Origin: Fibrobacter sp. UWB15
GTDB taxonomy: Bacteria; Fibrobacterota; Fibrobacteria; Fibrobacterales; Fibrobacteraceae
DNA length: 64,000 nucleotides
NCBI RefSeq assembly: GCF_900177705.1
Contig: NZ_FXBA01000001.1
Location: 930,001 to 994,000, forward strand
Direction: 5' to 3'
The stretch's first letter is position 1; each line of letters begins with the position of its first letter. Positions 8,391-17,259 of this stretch are shown in pieces. The position numbers were made by a program, and so were the translations under genes. The notes beneath the pieces were generated by a model. The model ran no database searches. It was not told the origin of the DNA and worked only from the letters and a program-made list of their open reading frames with translations.

Positions 8391-8921
8391 ATGAATACCG
8401 AAAACCAGAATCGCGGCTCGAATCCGGCTCAAATGAAGGCTGTCGGCCTCCGAATTTCGTTTATGATGGCTCTGTGGATGAGCTTTACACTCAGTATTTT
8501 TGGTACCGCGACGGCGGAACGCCCTGCCGGAATGCCACTTGCCCCGATTATTATCGGCTGGTTCGGCAGTTTTTTGCTCAGTTTTGTGGTCAGTTTTGGC
8601 ATCGGGTTTGTGGTGCCCATGGGCAAGGTGAACGCCGCTCTTGGCCAAAAATTGCACCTGACGCCGCATAAAATCACGACTCACGCCATCGAAACCTTCG
8701 TTTCTAACCTGATTTACACGCCGCTCATGACGGCTGTCATGGTGACTTTTGCGTTCTTTGTGCTCATGCCGCCCGACCATAAGCCGCCCTTTATGCCCAT
8801 GTTCGTGGGCTCTCAAATTGCCTGTTTTGTATTCGGCTATATCATGATTTTTATCGCAATGCCCTTTATCGCCAAAAAAGCCTTCAAATCGGCTGGAATC
8901 GGCATGCCGCCCAAGCCGTAA
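8391..8921 (+). CDS. Small integral membrane protein (DUF2798-like)
   Basis: 176 residues with four hydrophobic segments (about 20-40, 50-75, 105-128, 140-160) and no signal peptide. The spacing of the helices and the SFMMALWMSFTLSIFGT...PIIIGWFGSFLLSFVVSFGIGF blocks recall paired DUF2798 units. It has an AAGGAC ribosome site and its own terminator, so it is monocistronic. Function is unknown. Confidence 0.7.
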   Translation: MNTENQNRGSNPAQMKAVGLRISFMMALWMSFTLSIFGTATAERPAGMPLAPIIIGWFGSFLLSFVVSFGIGFVVPMGKVNAALGQKLHLTPHKITTHAIETFVSNLIYTPLMTAVMVTFAFFVLMPPDHKPPFMPMFVGSQIACFVFGYIMIFIAMPFIAKKAFKSAGIGMPPKP

Positions 8922-8974
8922 GTCGTTGTTAAACTTTTGGTTACAATCTAAGCTTTTAAATAGATTATTTCGGA

Positions 8975-9007
8975 AAACCCCTAGTGAATCCAACTAGGGA
9001 TTTTTTT
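8975..9007 (+). terminator. Rho-independent terminator
   Basis: Stem CCCTAG/CTAGGG with a 9-nt loop followed by a T-run, between the membrane protein and the acyltransferase/ligase gene. Confidence 0.75.
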
Positions 9008-9050
9008 AAATTATCCTGGTAATAACTTCATCCTTTTTAGAAGGTATTGT

Positions 9051-12000
9051 ATGTGGAAAACTAAGGGTACGATTCGATATTTCTTGTCGATCCTTGCGAT
9101 GACCTTTGTACAAATGGGCGTGTTTATTTATGCCCAGAAGATTTTGTCCGGATCGTTTGTGAACGAGGATTCGGGACAGACCTGGCAAGCGTTCATGCTG
9201 CAAATCTTCTTCCTCGCTCCATATATTCTAATGGTATTCTTTGCGGGGTTCTTTACCAATAGGTTTTCCAAGAACAAGGTGCTTGCCTGGTCGTCACTCA
9301 TGATGACGGTCTTTGTGATTGCTCAGGCGATTCTTGTGACCTGCAATACCCCGCGTGTGGCGTTCTGGCTGTCTATTGGCTTGAGTTGCGGTTTCGCTAT
9401 CCATAGTGCCGCAAAATACGGTATTCTTAAAGAGATGTTTGGCGTTCGCAACTTGAGTTTTGCGAATGCTTTTTTGCAGATTTTTGGCTTGGGCGGTATT
9501 ATTTGTGCGTCTTGGCTTGCAGTGGTAGGGGTAAACCTCATTAACCTGGAATCGCTCAAGTCGTATGCAGCGGTTCACCGTATTACTTCGGAATCACTCG
9601 TGATTCCCTGGATTTTGGCGGGTGTCGGTGTGCTTGGAACAGTGGCTAGCTTTATGGTGCCCAAGGTCAAGTACGAAAACCCGAACGTGAATATCGAGAA
9701 CGTGAAAAAGCACTTGAGCCTCGGTTGGCGAGTGCCGACATTGCGCGCTTCGATTATCGCCCTTTCCATGTTCTGGGCCTTGGCTCAGGTGTTCGTGCTT
9801 ATGTATCAGGATGTGTCAGGCTCCTATGCAATCGACACTATTCAGAATTACCTAGCATTCGCCTTTGTTGGCCTTATGATTGGTTCCATTATTGCGGCCA
9901 CCAAGTCCCGTGACTTTATCGAGACCGGCTTTATCCCCATGGGCATGATTGGTGTATCCATCTGCATGTTCCTGGTGCCGTTCTTTGTGAACCCCATAGC
10001 CCTGGTGATTCTTTATTCCTTGACCGGTTTGTTCGGCGGTCTCTTCCTGGTGCCGGTGAACGCCTTGTTGCAATACAATACGCGCCCAAACAATTCCGGT
10101 TCGGTGCTGGCCTTGGCAAACATGATCCAGGCAATCGTGCTGATTGCCTTCTTGTTCCTATTCTCCTTAATGGTCCATTACACCAACATCCGTCCGCAAC
10201 TGTACTTCCTCGGAATCGCCATCGTATCGCTGGTGGTGTTTGTATGGACCATTTCGAACTTGCCGCAGGCGTTGCTCCGCACGCTTCTTAAGCTGGTGTT
10301 CAACCGCTACCGCATTCGCGTGCTTGGCGTGCAGAATATTCCGAACGAAGGACCGGTGCTTTTGGTGGGTAACCACCACAGCTTTATCGACTGGGCCATG
10401 TTGCAGATGGCATCCCCCCGTCCGCTTTGCATTGCAAGCAACAAGGACCACTTTGAAAAGTGGTACCTGCGCGCAGTCCTCAAGCGTTTGGGCATGATCC
10501 GTATTGACAACAATAACCCCAAAGAGGCCATGGACAAAATCCATCAGGATCTTCTGGAGGGTAAAGCCGTGGTCATATTCCCCACAGGCGAGGTGTCCAA
10601 GTCCCCGCACGTGGAACCCTTTACCATTGACTATTCTTCGGCTGTTGACGAGACCGATGCAGTGATTGTCCCGTTCTACATTCAGGGCCTTTGGGGCTCC
10701 AACTACAGCTATAGCGGCTCCAACATGTACGGCGCGTCTTCGGACCGTTCCGTGACGGTTGCCTTTGGCGAGGCCATTCCTGCAACGACGCCTCCTAACG
10801 AGATTCGCGCCATTGTCCGCAAAATTTCGATTGATGCCTGGAAGTACGCTGTCAAGTTCGTGCACCCGATTGCCTCGTCTTGGATTCGTACTTGCAAGCG
10901 CTACGTGAAGCACGGGCCTGCCATTTACAGCCCCGACGGCAAACACTTTTCGGGTTACAAACTCATGGGCGCCGTTATGGCATTCCGCGGTCTTTTAAAG
11001 AAAAAGCTTGGCAATGATGAACAGAATATCGGTATCATGCTCCCGCCGAGCCCCGCTGGCGTCATCGTGAACCTGGTACTCTGGGTCATGGGCAAGACGA
11101 ATGTGAACTTGAATTACACCTCGTCGGTCGAAAACGTCAAGTACTGTTGCGAACGCGCCGACGTGACGACGGTCATTTCGAGCAGGCAATTTATCCAGAA
11201 ACTGAAGGGGAGAGGGAACGACTACTCTGAAATTGCCTCGGACAAACTCCGCATTCTTTACGCCGAAGACTTGATGAAAGAGATTCCGAAGGCAAAGATT
11301 GCGGCTCTCCTGTTCCTTTGCATTATTATGCCGAGCTGGCTCATTCGCTTTATTTTCTGCAAGCGTACCAAGATCGACGATACAGCGGTCATTGTTTTCA
11401 GTTCCGGTTCCGAGGGAACTCCGAAGGGCGTAATGCTCAGCCACAGGAACTTGATGGGTAACATTCAGCAGCTAGCCTGCATTATCAACGTGAGCCGCGG
11501 CGACGTAATGCTTTCGGAACTCCCGCTGTTCCATAGCTTTGGCCTGACTGTCACGACCCTCTTGAACTTGACCGAAGGCTGTCCGATTGTGGCTGTGGCA
11601 GACCCCACCGACGTAAAGACCATGGCCCGCGTATGCGCCGAATTCCATGTGACATGCTTGGTGGCAACGCCTACGTTCTTGCGAGCCTTTACGGTGAGCC
11701 GCTATGTGCACCCGTTGGTGTTCAAGTACGTGCGCATGATTATTGCCGGTGCCGAAGCCTTGCGCCCGGAACTTGCAACTGCATTCCGCCTCAAGTTCGG
11801 TAAAGAAATCTACGAAGGTTACGGCTGCACCGAAACGGCTCCGGTGGCCTCGGTGAATACCGAAAACACTCTGCATAACGACTACACGACGCTCCAGATA
11901 AATAATAAGCCGGGTACCGTGGGTCCTGCGCTTCCGGGAACACAGTTCCTGATTGTAGACCCCGAAACGAACATTCCACTCCCGACAGGCGAAGCGGGCA

Positions 12001-12479
12001 TGATTCTGATTGGCGGCTGCCAGGTGATGCAGGGCTACCTCAAGGACCCGGACCGCACAAATAGCGTGATTGTCAAAATCAACGGTATTCGTTACTACCG
12101 CACCGGCGACAAGGGCTACCTGGACGAAGACGGATTCTTGACGATTGTGGACCGCTACAGCCGATTTGCAAAGCTCGGCGGCGAAATGGTGAGCCTGGGT
12201 GCCGTCGAAAAGAAGATTCAGGATACGCCGGTCCTGGAAGGCTGCGACTACTTGGTGACGACCATTCCGGATTCTGCCAAGGGCGAAAAGATTGTTCTTT
12301 TGTACCAAGGCGAAAAGGACCCGAAGGACGTGATTTCGGAATTGCGAGCAAGCAATTTCCCGCCGATTATGTTGCCGTCCCTTGCATTTGCAGTCGAAAA
12401 AGTGCCTAAGCTCGGTACGGGCAAGGCAGACTTTACCACCGCGAAAAAGCTCGCCAAGGAACTGGCAGGAGTAAAATAA
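9051..12479 (+). CDS. Triple fusion: LplT-like transporter, acyltransferase and acyl-ACP/CoA ligase
   Basis: 1142 residues. About 1-410 is a 12-helix MFS transporter of the LplT (lysophospholipid flippase) type. About 425-640 is a PlsC-type acyltransferase with the catalytic HX4D box in NHHSFID and the substrate block FPTGEVS. About 650-1140 is an AMP-binding ligase with the P-loop FSSGSEGTPKGVML and the adenylate motif YEGYGCTETAP. The separate E. coli proteins LplT and Aas together import lysophospholipid and re-acylate it at the inner membrane; here all three steps lie in one chain. A short ribosome site (AGAAGG) precedes the ATG. The next gene follows after 76 bp. Confidence 0.88.
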   Translation: MWKTKGTIRYFLSILAMTFVQMGVFIYAQKILSGSFVNEDSGQTWQAFMLQIFFLAPYILMVFFAGFFTNRFSKNKVLAWSSLMMTVFVIAQAILVTCNTPRVAFWLSIGLSCGFAIHSAAKYGILKEMFGVRNLSFANAFLQIFGLGGIICASWLAVVGVNLINLESLKSYAAVHRITSESLVIPWILAGVGVLGTVASFMVPKVKYENPNVNIENVKKHLSLGWRVPTLRASIIALSMFWALAQVFVLMYQDVSGSYAIDTIQNYLAFAFVGLMIGSIIAATKSRDFIETGFIPMGMIGVSICMFLVPFFVNPIALVILYSLTGLFGGLFLVPVNALLQYNTRPNNSGSVLALANMIQAIVLIAFLFLFSLMVHYTNIRPQLYFLGIAIVSLVVFVWTISNLPQALLRTLLKLVFNRYRIRVLGVQNIPNEGPVLLVGNHHSFIDWAMLQMASPRPLCIASNKDHFEKWYLRAVLKRLGMIRIDNNNPKEAMDKIHQDLLEGKAVVIFPTGEVSKSPHVEPFTIDYSSAVDETDAVIVPFYIQGLWGSNYSYSGSNMYGASSDRSVTVAFGEAIPATTPPNEIRAIVRKISIDAWKYAVKFVHPIASSWIRTCKRYVKHGPAIYSPDGKHFSGYKLMGAVMAFRGLLKKKLGNDEQNIGIMLPPSPAGVIVNLVLWVMGKTNVNLNYTSSVENVKYCCERADVTTVISSRQFIQKLKGRGNDYSEIASDKLRILYAEDLMKEIPKAKIAALLFLCIIMPSWLIRFIFCKRTKIDDTAVIVFSSGSEGTPKGVMLSHRNLMGNIQQLACIINVSRGDVMLSELPLFHSFGLTVTTLLNLTEGCPIVAVADPTDVKTMARVCAEFHVTCLVATPTFLRAFTVSRYVHPLVFKYVRMIIAGAEALRPELATAFRLKFGKEIYEGYGCTETAPVASVNTENTLHNDYTTLQINNKPGTVGPALPGTQFLIVDPETNIPLPTGEAGMILIGGCQVMQGYLKDPDRTNSVIVKINGIRYYRTGDKGYLDEDGFLTIVDRYSRFAKLGGEMVSLGAVEKKIQDTPVLEGCDYLVTTIPDSAKGEKIVLLYQGEKDPKDVISELRASNFPPIMLPSLAFAVEKVPKLGTGKADFTTAKKLAKELAGVK

Positions 12480-12480
12480 T

Positions 12481-12546
12481 GTGAAATGTGGAGTGTGAAA
12501 TTTGTAATTTGTCATTACACACTTCACACCTCACACTTCACACTAG
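12481..12546. repeat. Degenerate short tandem repeat
   Basis: Repeated TTCACAC/GTGTGAA-type units on both strands between two co-oriented genes. It is a simple-sequence tract of unknown role; a similar position is occupied by TCTACTG repeats at 30 kb. Confidence 0.55.
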
Positions 12547-12555
12547 TAATAGCCT

Positions 12556-13536
12556 ATGACAGAAGGACAGAAAAATACGGGTTTGACTCCGGTACGCACG
12601 GCACGGTTGATTGCATCGCTAATCGCCCTAGTGGGCATGGTTTTCTTGTTCCTGGAACGGGCGCTTGCTGCCGTGCTGCAAATGGCATCCGAAGGCGTTC
12701 AGCTTGGCCTTACGCGCTACGACAGCTTTACCGGGCGTATGGCACTCCAGAACTTCGCCGAAGACCGTCAGCTGTTCAAGATGCTTCAAGACGTTCAAGG
12801 GTTACTTCCTTCAGCAGAATCGGCCTTGACGGTTCTCTTGTTTATTGCAATCGTGTTGTTGGCTATTGCTGTGGTGGGGCTTGCTTTACCTAGGTTCTTT
12901 GTGCATATTCTTGTGACCCTCAAGCTCCTTAAATGGGAAACTGACGGTATCGAAGAAGAAGGCGAAGAAACCTCTTTTCGTGAAATAATTGCAAACATCG
13001 GGGAAATTCCGCTTAAAAAACTGGCCATTCCGGCTGCAGCAATTGTCGTATTAGTGGGCGGTTTCGCAGGGATTCGTAGTTGCCAGGAATCGGCCAAGCT
13101 TGCTTCTGTTGATTCTGCAATCGAAGATTTGGAACAGCATACCCTGGACTATATCAAGGCACAAAAGGCCTATTTTGGCAGGACAAAGACTGTTGGAGGG
13201 CCAAAGGCCTTGCAATTGCCGGACACCTCGTCTTCGGACTACTTTGAATACAAAGTGACTGGTGCGCGCTTTACCGCCATTTCGAGAGTGCCTATCGAGA
13301 ATTGCCCTGCAGGCACCAAATGGAGCGTGTATTCCGAAGCAAAGGGCGTTTTTACCAAGGAATTGGCACTTTACAGGCAACCTCCCAAGGTTCCGGCCTG
13401 CATAAGCATTACGCCGAACTACAAGAATATTGGCCGCCCCGAAAAGAAAAAGGCCGAAGATTCCAAAGTGAGCGACTCTAAATCCAAGGATTCGACCGCT
13501 AAAGATCAAAAGGCAAAAGAGCCCGAAAAAAAGTAG
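12556..13536 (+). CDS. Membrane protein of unknown function
   Basis: 326 residues with hydrophobic segments at about 15-38, 90-118 and 153-175, then an extracytoplasmic domain of about 115 residues (from DYIKAQKAYFG to CISITPNYKNIG, with two Cys) that loosely resembles the head of type IV pilin-like proteins. It ends in a charged Lys/Glu/Asp/Ser tail (KDSTAKDQKAKEPEKK). I do not recognise the family. It follows the phospholipid acyltransferase fusion in the same direction and ends in its own terminator, so co-transcription is possible. No clear ribosome site is visible. Confidence 0.7.
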   Translation: MTEGQKNTGLTPVRTARLIASLIALVGMVFLFLERALAAVLQMASEGVQLGLTRYDSFTGRMALQNFAEDRQLFKMLQDVQGLLPSAESALTVLLFIAIVLLAIAVVGLALPRFFVHILVTLKLLKWETDGIEEEGEETSFREIIANIGEIPLKKLAIPAAAIVVLVGGFAGIRSCQESAKLASVDSAIEDLEQHTLDYIKAQKAYFGRTKTVGGPKALQLPDTSSSDYFEYKVTGARFTAISRVPIENCPAGTKWSVYSEAKGVFTKELALYRQPPKVPACISITPNYKNIGRPEKKKAEDSKVSDSKSKDSTAKDQKAKEPEKK

Positions 13537-13588
13537 TTTTGCCTGTTGAACAAAAAACAGCGACAGATTGTTTAATTTTGTATACAAG

Positions 13589-13611
13589 AGCTCGTTTTAG
13601 TTAAACGAGCT
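13589..13611 (+). terminator. Hairpin terminator
   Basis: Stem AGCTCGTTT/AAACGAGCT with a 5-nt loop, followed by an AT-rich stretch before the next gene. Confidence 0.65.
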
Positions 13612-13659
13612 TATATTTATTTATATCGCCCGCGTGGGTGTGTTGTTTGGGAAAAATGT

Positions 13660-15960
13660 ATGAAAATCAATCATGGTATAAATATTGCCATGGCGGTATT
13701 TTGCGCAGGTGCAGTAAGCGCGAACGCCGCCATTGAATGGGTAAACCAGTGCGCCAGTAACGGCTTTACGCTGATCGCCGAATCGGATCACTTTGAAGTT
13801 TGCAAGAAGCCTACGACGGACGACGGCCAGGCGAACAATGTCTCAATTCCGAATGCGGATGCGCAGGGCGTGCTCACATCGCTTGAGAAGGTTTATTCCT
13901 TCTACATCGATTCGCTCGGCTGGATGTTGCCGTTCCCGAGTAGCCCCGATAAAAAACTCAAGAGCAACATTTATGTGTTCGACAATTCCGTCATGGCGGC
14001 GCTCTACGGCGGGCAGGACTACGTGAAGGGCCTGAACAATGAATTCGGCCCCGGTATGTGGATTGGCGTGGGCTCCCTCAAGGATTACTGGGGCACATCG
14101 CACGAGTTCGCGCACGGCCTGCAAGGCGTTGCGGGTTGGATGGGTAACAACAGCCATTCGGGCTGGTTCGCCGAAAGCCACGCGAACTGGATGGCGCACC
14201 AGTACAATCCGAACGACGCCCATTGCTCGGAATACCTGATTAATTATCCGTACCTGTATTACGGTTCTACGCGAGACCGCTACTGCAACTGGCAATTCTT
14301 GGAACACCTCAAAGAAGAATTCGGCGGTGGTTACAAGGGTGCTCACGAGGTAAACCGCATCTGGATGGAATCGATCCGCGATGGCGAAGACGGCCGCATG
14401 GAGCAGACGCCGTTTACCGCCATGATGATGGTTTACGGTTGGACGCTCGATAGCCTGAACCAGCAGTTCGGCAAGTTTGCGATGAAGAACGCGACGCTCG
14501 AGTATGCACCCGCAAAGAAGACTTTGTATAAAAAATCCTATGGCGACTATGAATTCAAGACGCGTCGTGACGCCAGTTGGGGCGACAACTACCGCAGACA
14601 CCCGCGCGTGACTATGCTGAACAAGATCCCGTGTCCGGATTATGAACCGCGCGAAGGCATGGAAGAGGAATGCCCGGAGCAATACATTTCTCCAAGCTAC
14701 TGGGCTCCGCAGCGCTGGGGCTACAACCTGGTGCGAATCTATCCGGATTCCGCCGGCAAGGTGACGGTCAAGTTCCGCGGCATCGTGCAGAGCAAGCCGA
14801 CGGTAAACGGCTATAAATGCTTTGGCGACAATACCGACTACTACAAGGGAAAAACATACAACTGGTGCAACTACGCGCCCGACAAGCTGCCGGACCCGGC
14901 CTCGGGTTGGACGGTCGGGCTAGTCGCGGAGGGCGCGGACGGAACGCCCCGTTACAGCGAGATGAAGCATGGTACCGGATTCAATCTTGAAATCGAGACG
15001 AAGGCAAGCGACAAGGCTTTGTGGCTTGCCGTGACGGCGACTCCGACCGAGATTCAGACGATTTTGTGGGACCAGTTTTACTACAGCATTTATCGTTACC
15101 CGTACATGATCGAGGTCGAGAATGGCGCTCCCGAGGGCTACAATAAGGACTTCTGGAAGCCCACAAACACCAGTGGATACACCAGGCACAGCAACGGCGG
15201 CGGCCTCGTGAGCAGCAAGGCGAAGGTCGATGCGAGCGTATACGTGGGTCCCGATGCGGTCGTGAACGGCGGCACCATTAGCGGCAAAGCCCGCATCGAG
15301 GATTTCGCGGTTGTAGACGGCGGAACCATTAGCGGGAATGCCGTTGTCCGCGGGCGCGCGCTCGTGACTGCAGGTACCATTGGCGACGATGCCGTGCTCG
15401 AAGAAGACGCGTGGCTTGTAAGCGGAAGCATTACCGGCAAGGCTAAGGTAGGCGCGCTTTCGATTATCGTGAATACGACGGTGACCGACAACGCTCAAGT
15501 CTACGGCGTGATGTGGGCATTAAACGGCAAAAAGCTCTCTGGCACGGCGCAGTTGCGCGGCGACCTCGAAAACAACTTCGACAAGGAAATTTCGAAGGGG
15601 ATCTTCTACGGCATGGTCGACAACGGAATGCTTAACAATGCAAACTACGGCGCAAACCTCACGACTCCGCCTACCGATGCGACCGCAAGCCTGGATAAGG
15701 CCGTATGGTATGCGGTGGCGGACGATTCCTCTGGAACGAATCCTACGGGGACTGTTCATGCTCAAAGCCTGCGCCTGAATTTGGCGGACGATACTTTTGA
15801 AGTGTTCAATTTGAACGGAAAGTATCTGGGTGTCGTTAAAAACGGAACTCAAGGTCGAATTTCGCTGCAAGAATCTTTGCGCAAGGCGGGCCTGAACGCG
15901 GGCACATACCTTATTCGCAGCAAGGATTCTAATAAAATGCTCCGCGTGAACTTGCGGTAA
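13660..15960 (+). CDS. Secreted HExxH protein with beta-helix-like repeats
   Basis: 766 residues. Signal peptide 1-24. The N-terminal region (about 25-330) carries a zinc-peptidase-like motif HEFAHGLQ at about 147 and a downstream WFAESHANWM that could supply the third ligand; this resembles the Fibrobacter DUF6055 family. A middle beta-rich region (about 345-500) follows. About 510-620 is a run of hexapeptide-like turns (GGTISGKARIEDFAVVDGG...) typical of left-handed beta-helices. The C-terminus ends with a secretion or anchoring tail (FEVFNLNGKYLGVV...AGTYLIRS). A cell-surface hydrolase or matrix-binding protein is likely; proteolysis is not demonstrated. Confidence 0.75.
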   Translation: MKINHGINIAMAVFCAGAVSANAAIEWVNQCASNGFTLIAESDHFEVCKKPTTDDGQANNVSIPNADAQGVLTSLEKVYSFYIDSLGWMLPFPSSPDKKLKSNIYVFDNSVMAALYGGQDYVKGLNNEFGPGMWIGVGSLKDYWGTSHEFAHGLQGVAGWMGNNSHSGWFAESHANWMAHQYNPNDAHCSEYLINYPYLYYGSTRDRYCNWQFLEHLKEEFGGGYKGAHEVNRIWMESIRDGEDGRMEQTPFTAMMMVYGWTLDSLNQQFGKFAMKNATLEYAPAKKTLYKKSYGDYEFKTRRDASWGDNYRRHPRVTMLNKIPCPDYEPREGMEEECPEQYISPSYWAPQRWGYNLVRIYPDSAGKVTVKFRGIVQSKPTVNGYKCFGDNTDYYKGKTYNWCNYAPDKLPDPASGWTVGLVAEGADGTPRYSEMKHGTGFNLEIETKASDKALWLAVTATPTEIQTILWDQFYYSIYRYPYMIEVENGAPEGYNKDFWKPTNTSGYTRHSNGGGLVSSKAKVDASVYVGPDAVVNGGTISGKARIEDFAVVDGGTISGNAVVRGRALVTAGTIGDDAVLEEDAWLVSGSITGKAKVGALSIIVNTTVTDNAQVYGVMWALNGKKLSGTAQLRGDLENNFDKEISKGIFYGMVDNGMLNNANYGANLTTPPTDATASLDKAVWYAVADDSSGTNPTGTVHAQSLRLNLADDTFEVFNLNGKYLGVVKNGTQGRISLQESLRKAGLNAGTYLIRSKDSNKMLRVNLR

Positions 15961-15993
15961 ACAGCCTCAGAGCATCAAAATAAACTTATTTAG

Positions 15994-16027
15994 AACGAAT
16001 GAAAAAACTCTTTTTCATTCGTTTTTA
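15994..16027 (+). terminator. Hairpin terminator
   Basis: Stem AACGAATGAAAAA/TTTTTCATTCGTT with a short loop and a T-run. Its position rules out the ATG at 15999 as the start of the next gene. Confidence 0.8.
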
Positions 16028-16067
16028 TTATCTTCAATACGTTTGGTGTGGAAAAAAGGAGGTTCAT

Positions 16068-17153
16068 ATGTTTGGAAAATCCCTATTTTTAACGACGGCG
16101 CTTTGTGTCGCCGCCTTGGCTCAAGACCCTAATCTGCATATCTACCTGGCCTACGGACAATCGAATATGTCGGGGCAGGCGACCGTGACCGATGCGGATC
16201 GTCAAACAAATCCGCGGTTTCAGGTGTTGCGTGCAGGCAACCATTCGAACCAGAAGGTGGGCGAGTTTTACCCGGCGGCACCCCCGATGGGGCATAGCCA
16301 ATCCAAGGTCGGCATTGTCGATTTCTTCGGTCGCAAAATGATCAAGGAATTGCCAGATAGCATTACGGTGGCTGTCGCGAACGTGGCGATTGGTGGGCAG
16401 AGCATTGACCTGTTCGATAAGGACCGCAACAAGAGTTACGTGCAGAATGCCAAGAACAAAGGCGACACCTGGTGGATTCAGTACCTGGACGAATACGGCG
16501 GCGATTTGTACAAGCGCATTGTCGAGATGGGTAAAATCGCAAAGCAGAAGGGCGTTATCAAGGGGTTCCTCTTCCATCAGGGCGAAGCGGATTACCAGAT
16601 GAACGACTGGCCGAAACGAGTGAAAAAAGTCTACGACGACTTGATTGCCGAGCTGGAACTCGACCCGGAAAAGACTCCGATTCTGATTGGCGAACTTGCT
16701 CCTACGGGTGACCTCGGTTGGCGTAACGACGCTGTAAAGCAGGCGGCAGAACTCATTCCGAACGGTCACTTGATTTCGGCACAGGGCTGCCCGGCACTTA
16801 AAGAAGCCAGCTATACGCTGCACTTTACGCGCGAAGGTTACCAGACGTTTGGCGAACGCTATGCCGAAAAAATGCTGGAACTTTTGAAGGCGCAAGAACC
16901 CGAGCCTGACACGACCTCAAAAGATACCGTGAAGACGGACTCCACTCAGCAAGATTCTTCTAAAATCGATTCAGTCAAAACAGATTCGACGGCACAAGAT
17001 AGTACGATTGCAATCCGCAGCTTGCCGCGCCTGCAGGCCGTAGAACCGCAACAGCCAAAGCTCTATTACGACCAAAAGGAACAGGCCCTATTCGTTCGCT
17101 TCAAAAAGAATGGGCGAGAATTCCGCTACCGCGTCACTGGTAGCAAGAACTAG
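16068..17153 (+). CDS. Secreted carbohydrate esterase, CE6/SASA family
   Basis: 361 residues with a short signal peptide (MFGKSLFLTTALCVAALAQ). The SGNH-like esterase core starts with YLAYGQSNMSGQ, where the Ser is the nucleophile. FLFHQGEADYQ and the late LHFTREGYQTFGERYA supply the other conserved blocks of the family, including the catalytic His. CE6 enzymes remove acetyl groups from xylan. After about 285 a Thr/Ser/Asp/Lys linker (TSKDTVKTDSTQQD) leads to a basic C-terminal tail of about 45 residues that may anchor the protein. An AAAAGGAGG ribosome site fixes the start. With the GH43 gene it fits xylan breakdown. Confidence 0.88.
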   Translation: MFGKSLFLTTALCVAALAQDPNLHIYLAYGQSNMSGQATVTDADRQTNPRFQVLRAGNHSNQKVGEFYPAAPPMGHSQSKVGIVDFFGRKMIKELPDSITVAVANVAIGGQSIDLFDKDRNKSYVQNAKNKGDTWWIQYLDEYGGDLYKRIVEMGKIAKQKGVIKGFLFHQGEADYQMNDWPKRVKKVYDDLIAELELDPEKTPILIGELAPTGDLGWRNDAVKQAAELIPNGHLISAQGCPALKEASYTLHFTREGYQTFGERYAEKMLELLKAQEPEPDTTSKDTVKTDSTQQDSSKIDSVKTDSTAQDSTIAIRSLPRLQAVEPQQPKLYYDQKEQALFVRFKKNGREFRYRVTGSKN

Positions 17154-17181
17154 GACTGAGCGATTAAAGATATAAGCAAAA

Positions 17182-17205
17182 AGCCCCGGATTAATTCCGG
17201 GGCTA
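17182..17205. terminator. Terminator between convergent genes
   Basis: Perfect stem AGCCCCGGA/TCCGGGGCT with a short AT loop, between the CE6 gene and trpB. Confidence 0.8.
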
Positions 17206-17216
17206 ATCTATTTAAG

Positions 17217-17250
17217 GATGGATTGCTTCGTCACTGCGTTCCTCGCAATA
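17217..17250 (-). repeat. Dispersed GTCATTGCGAGG-type repeat, inverse copy
   Basis: Reads on the minus strand as a variant of the element at 4671-4704 (core TTGCGAGGAACGC and ACGAAGCAATCC). It lies between two convergent genes. Confidence 0.6.
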
Positions 17251-17259
17251 ACGTTTTAG

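Noticed and set aside
11472-12527. A 351-codon minus-strand frame under the ligase domain
   Set aside because: Shadow of the triple-fusion gene, His/Arg-rich without recognisable domains.
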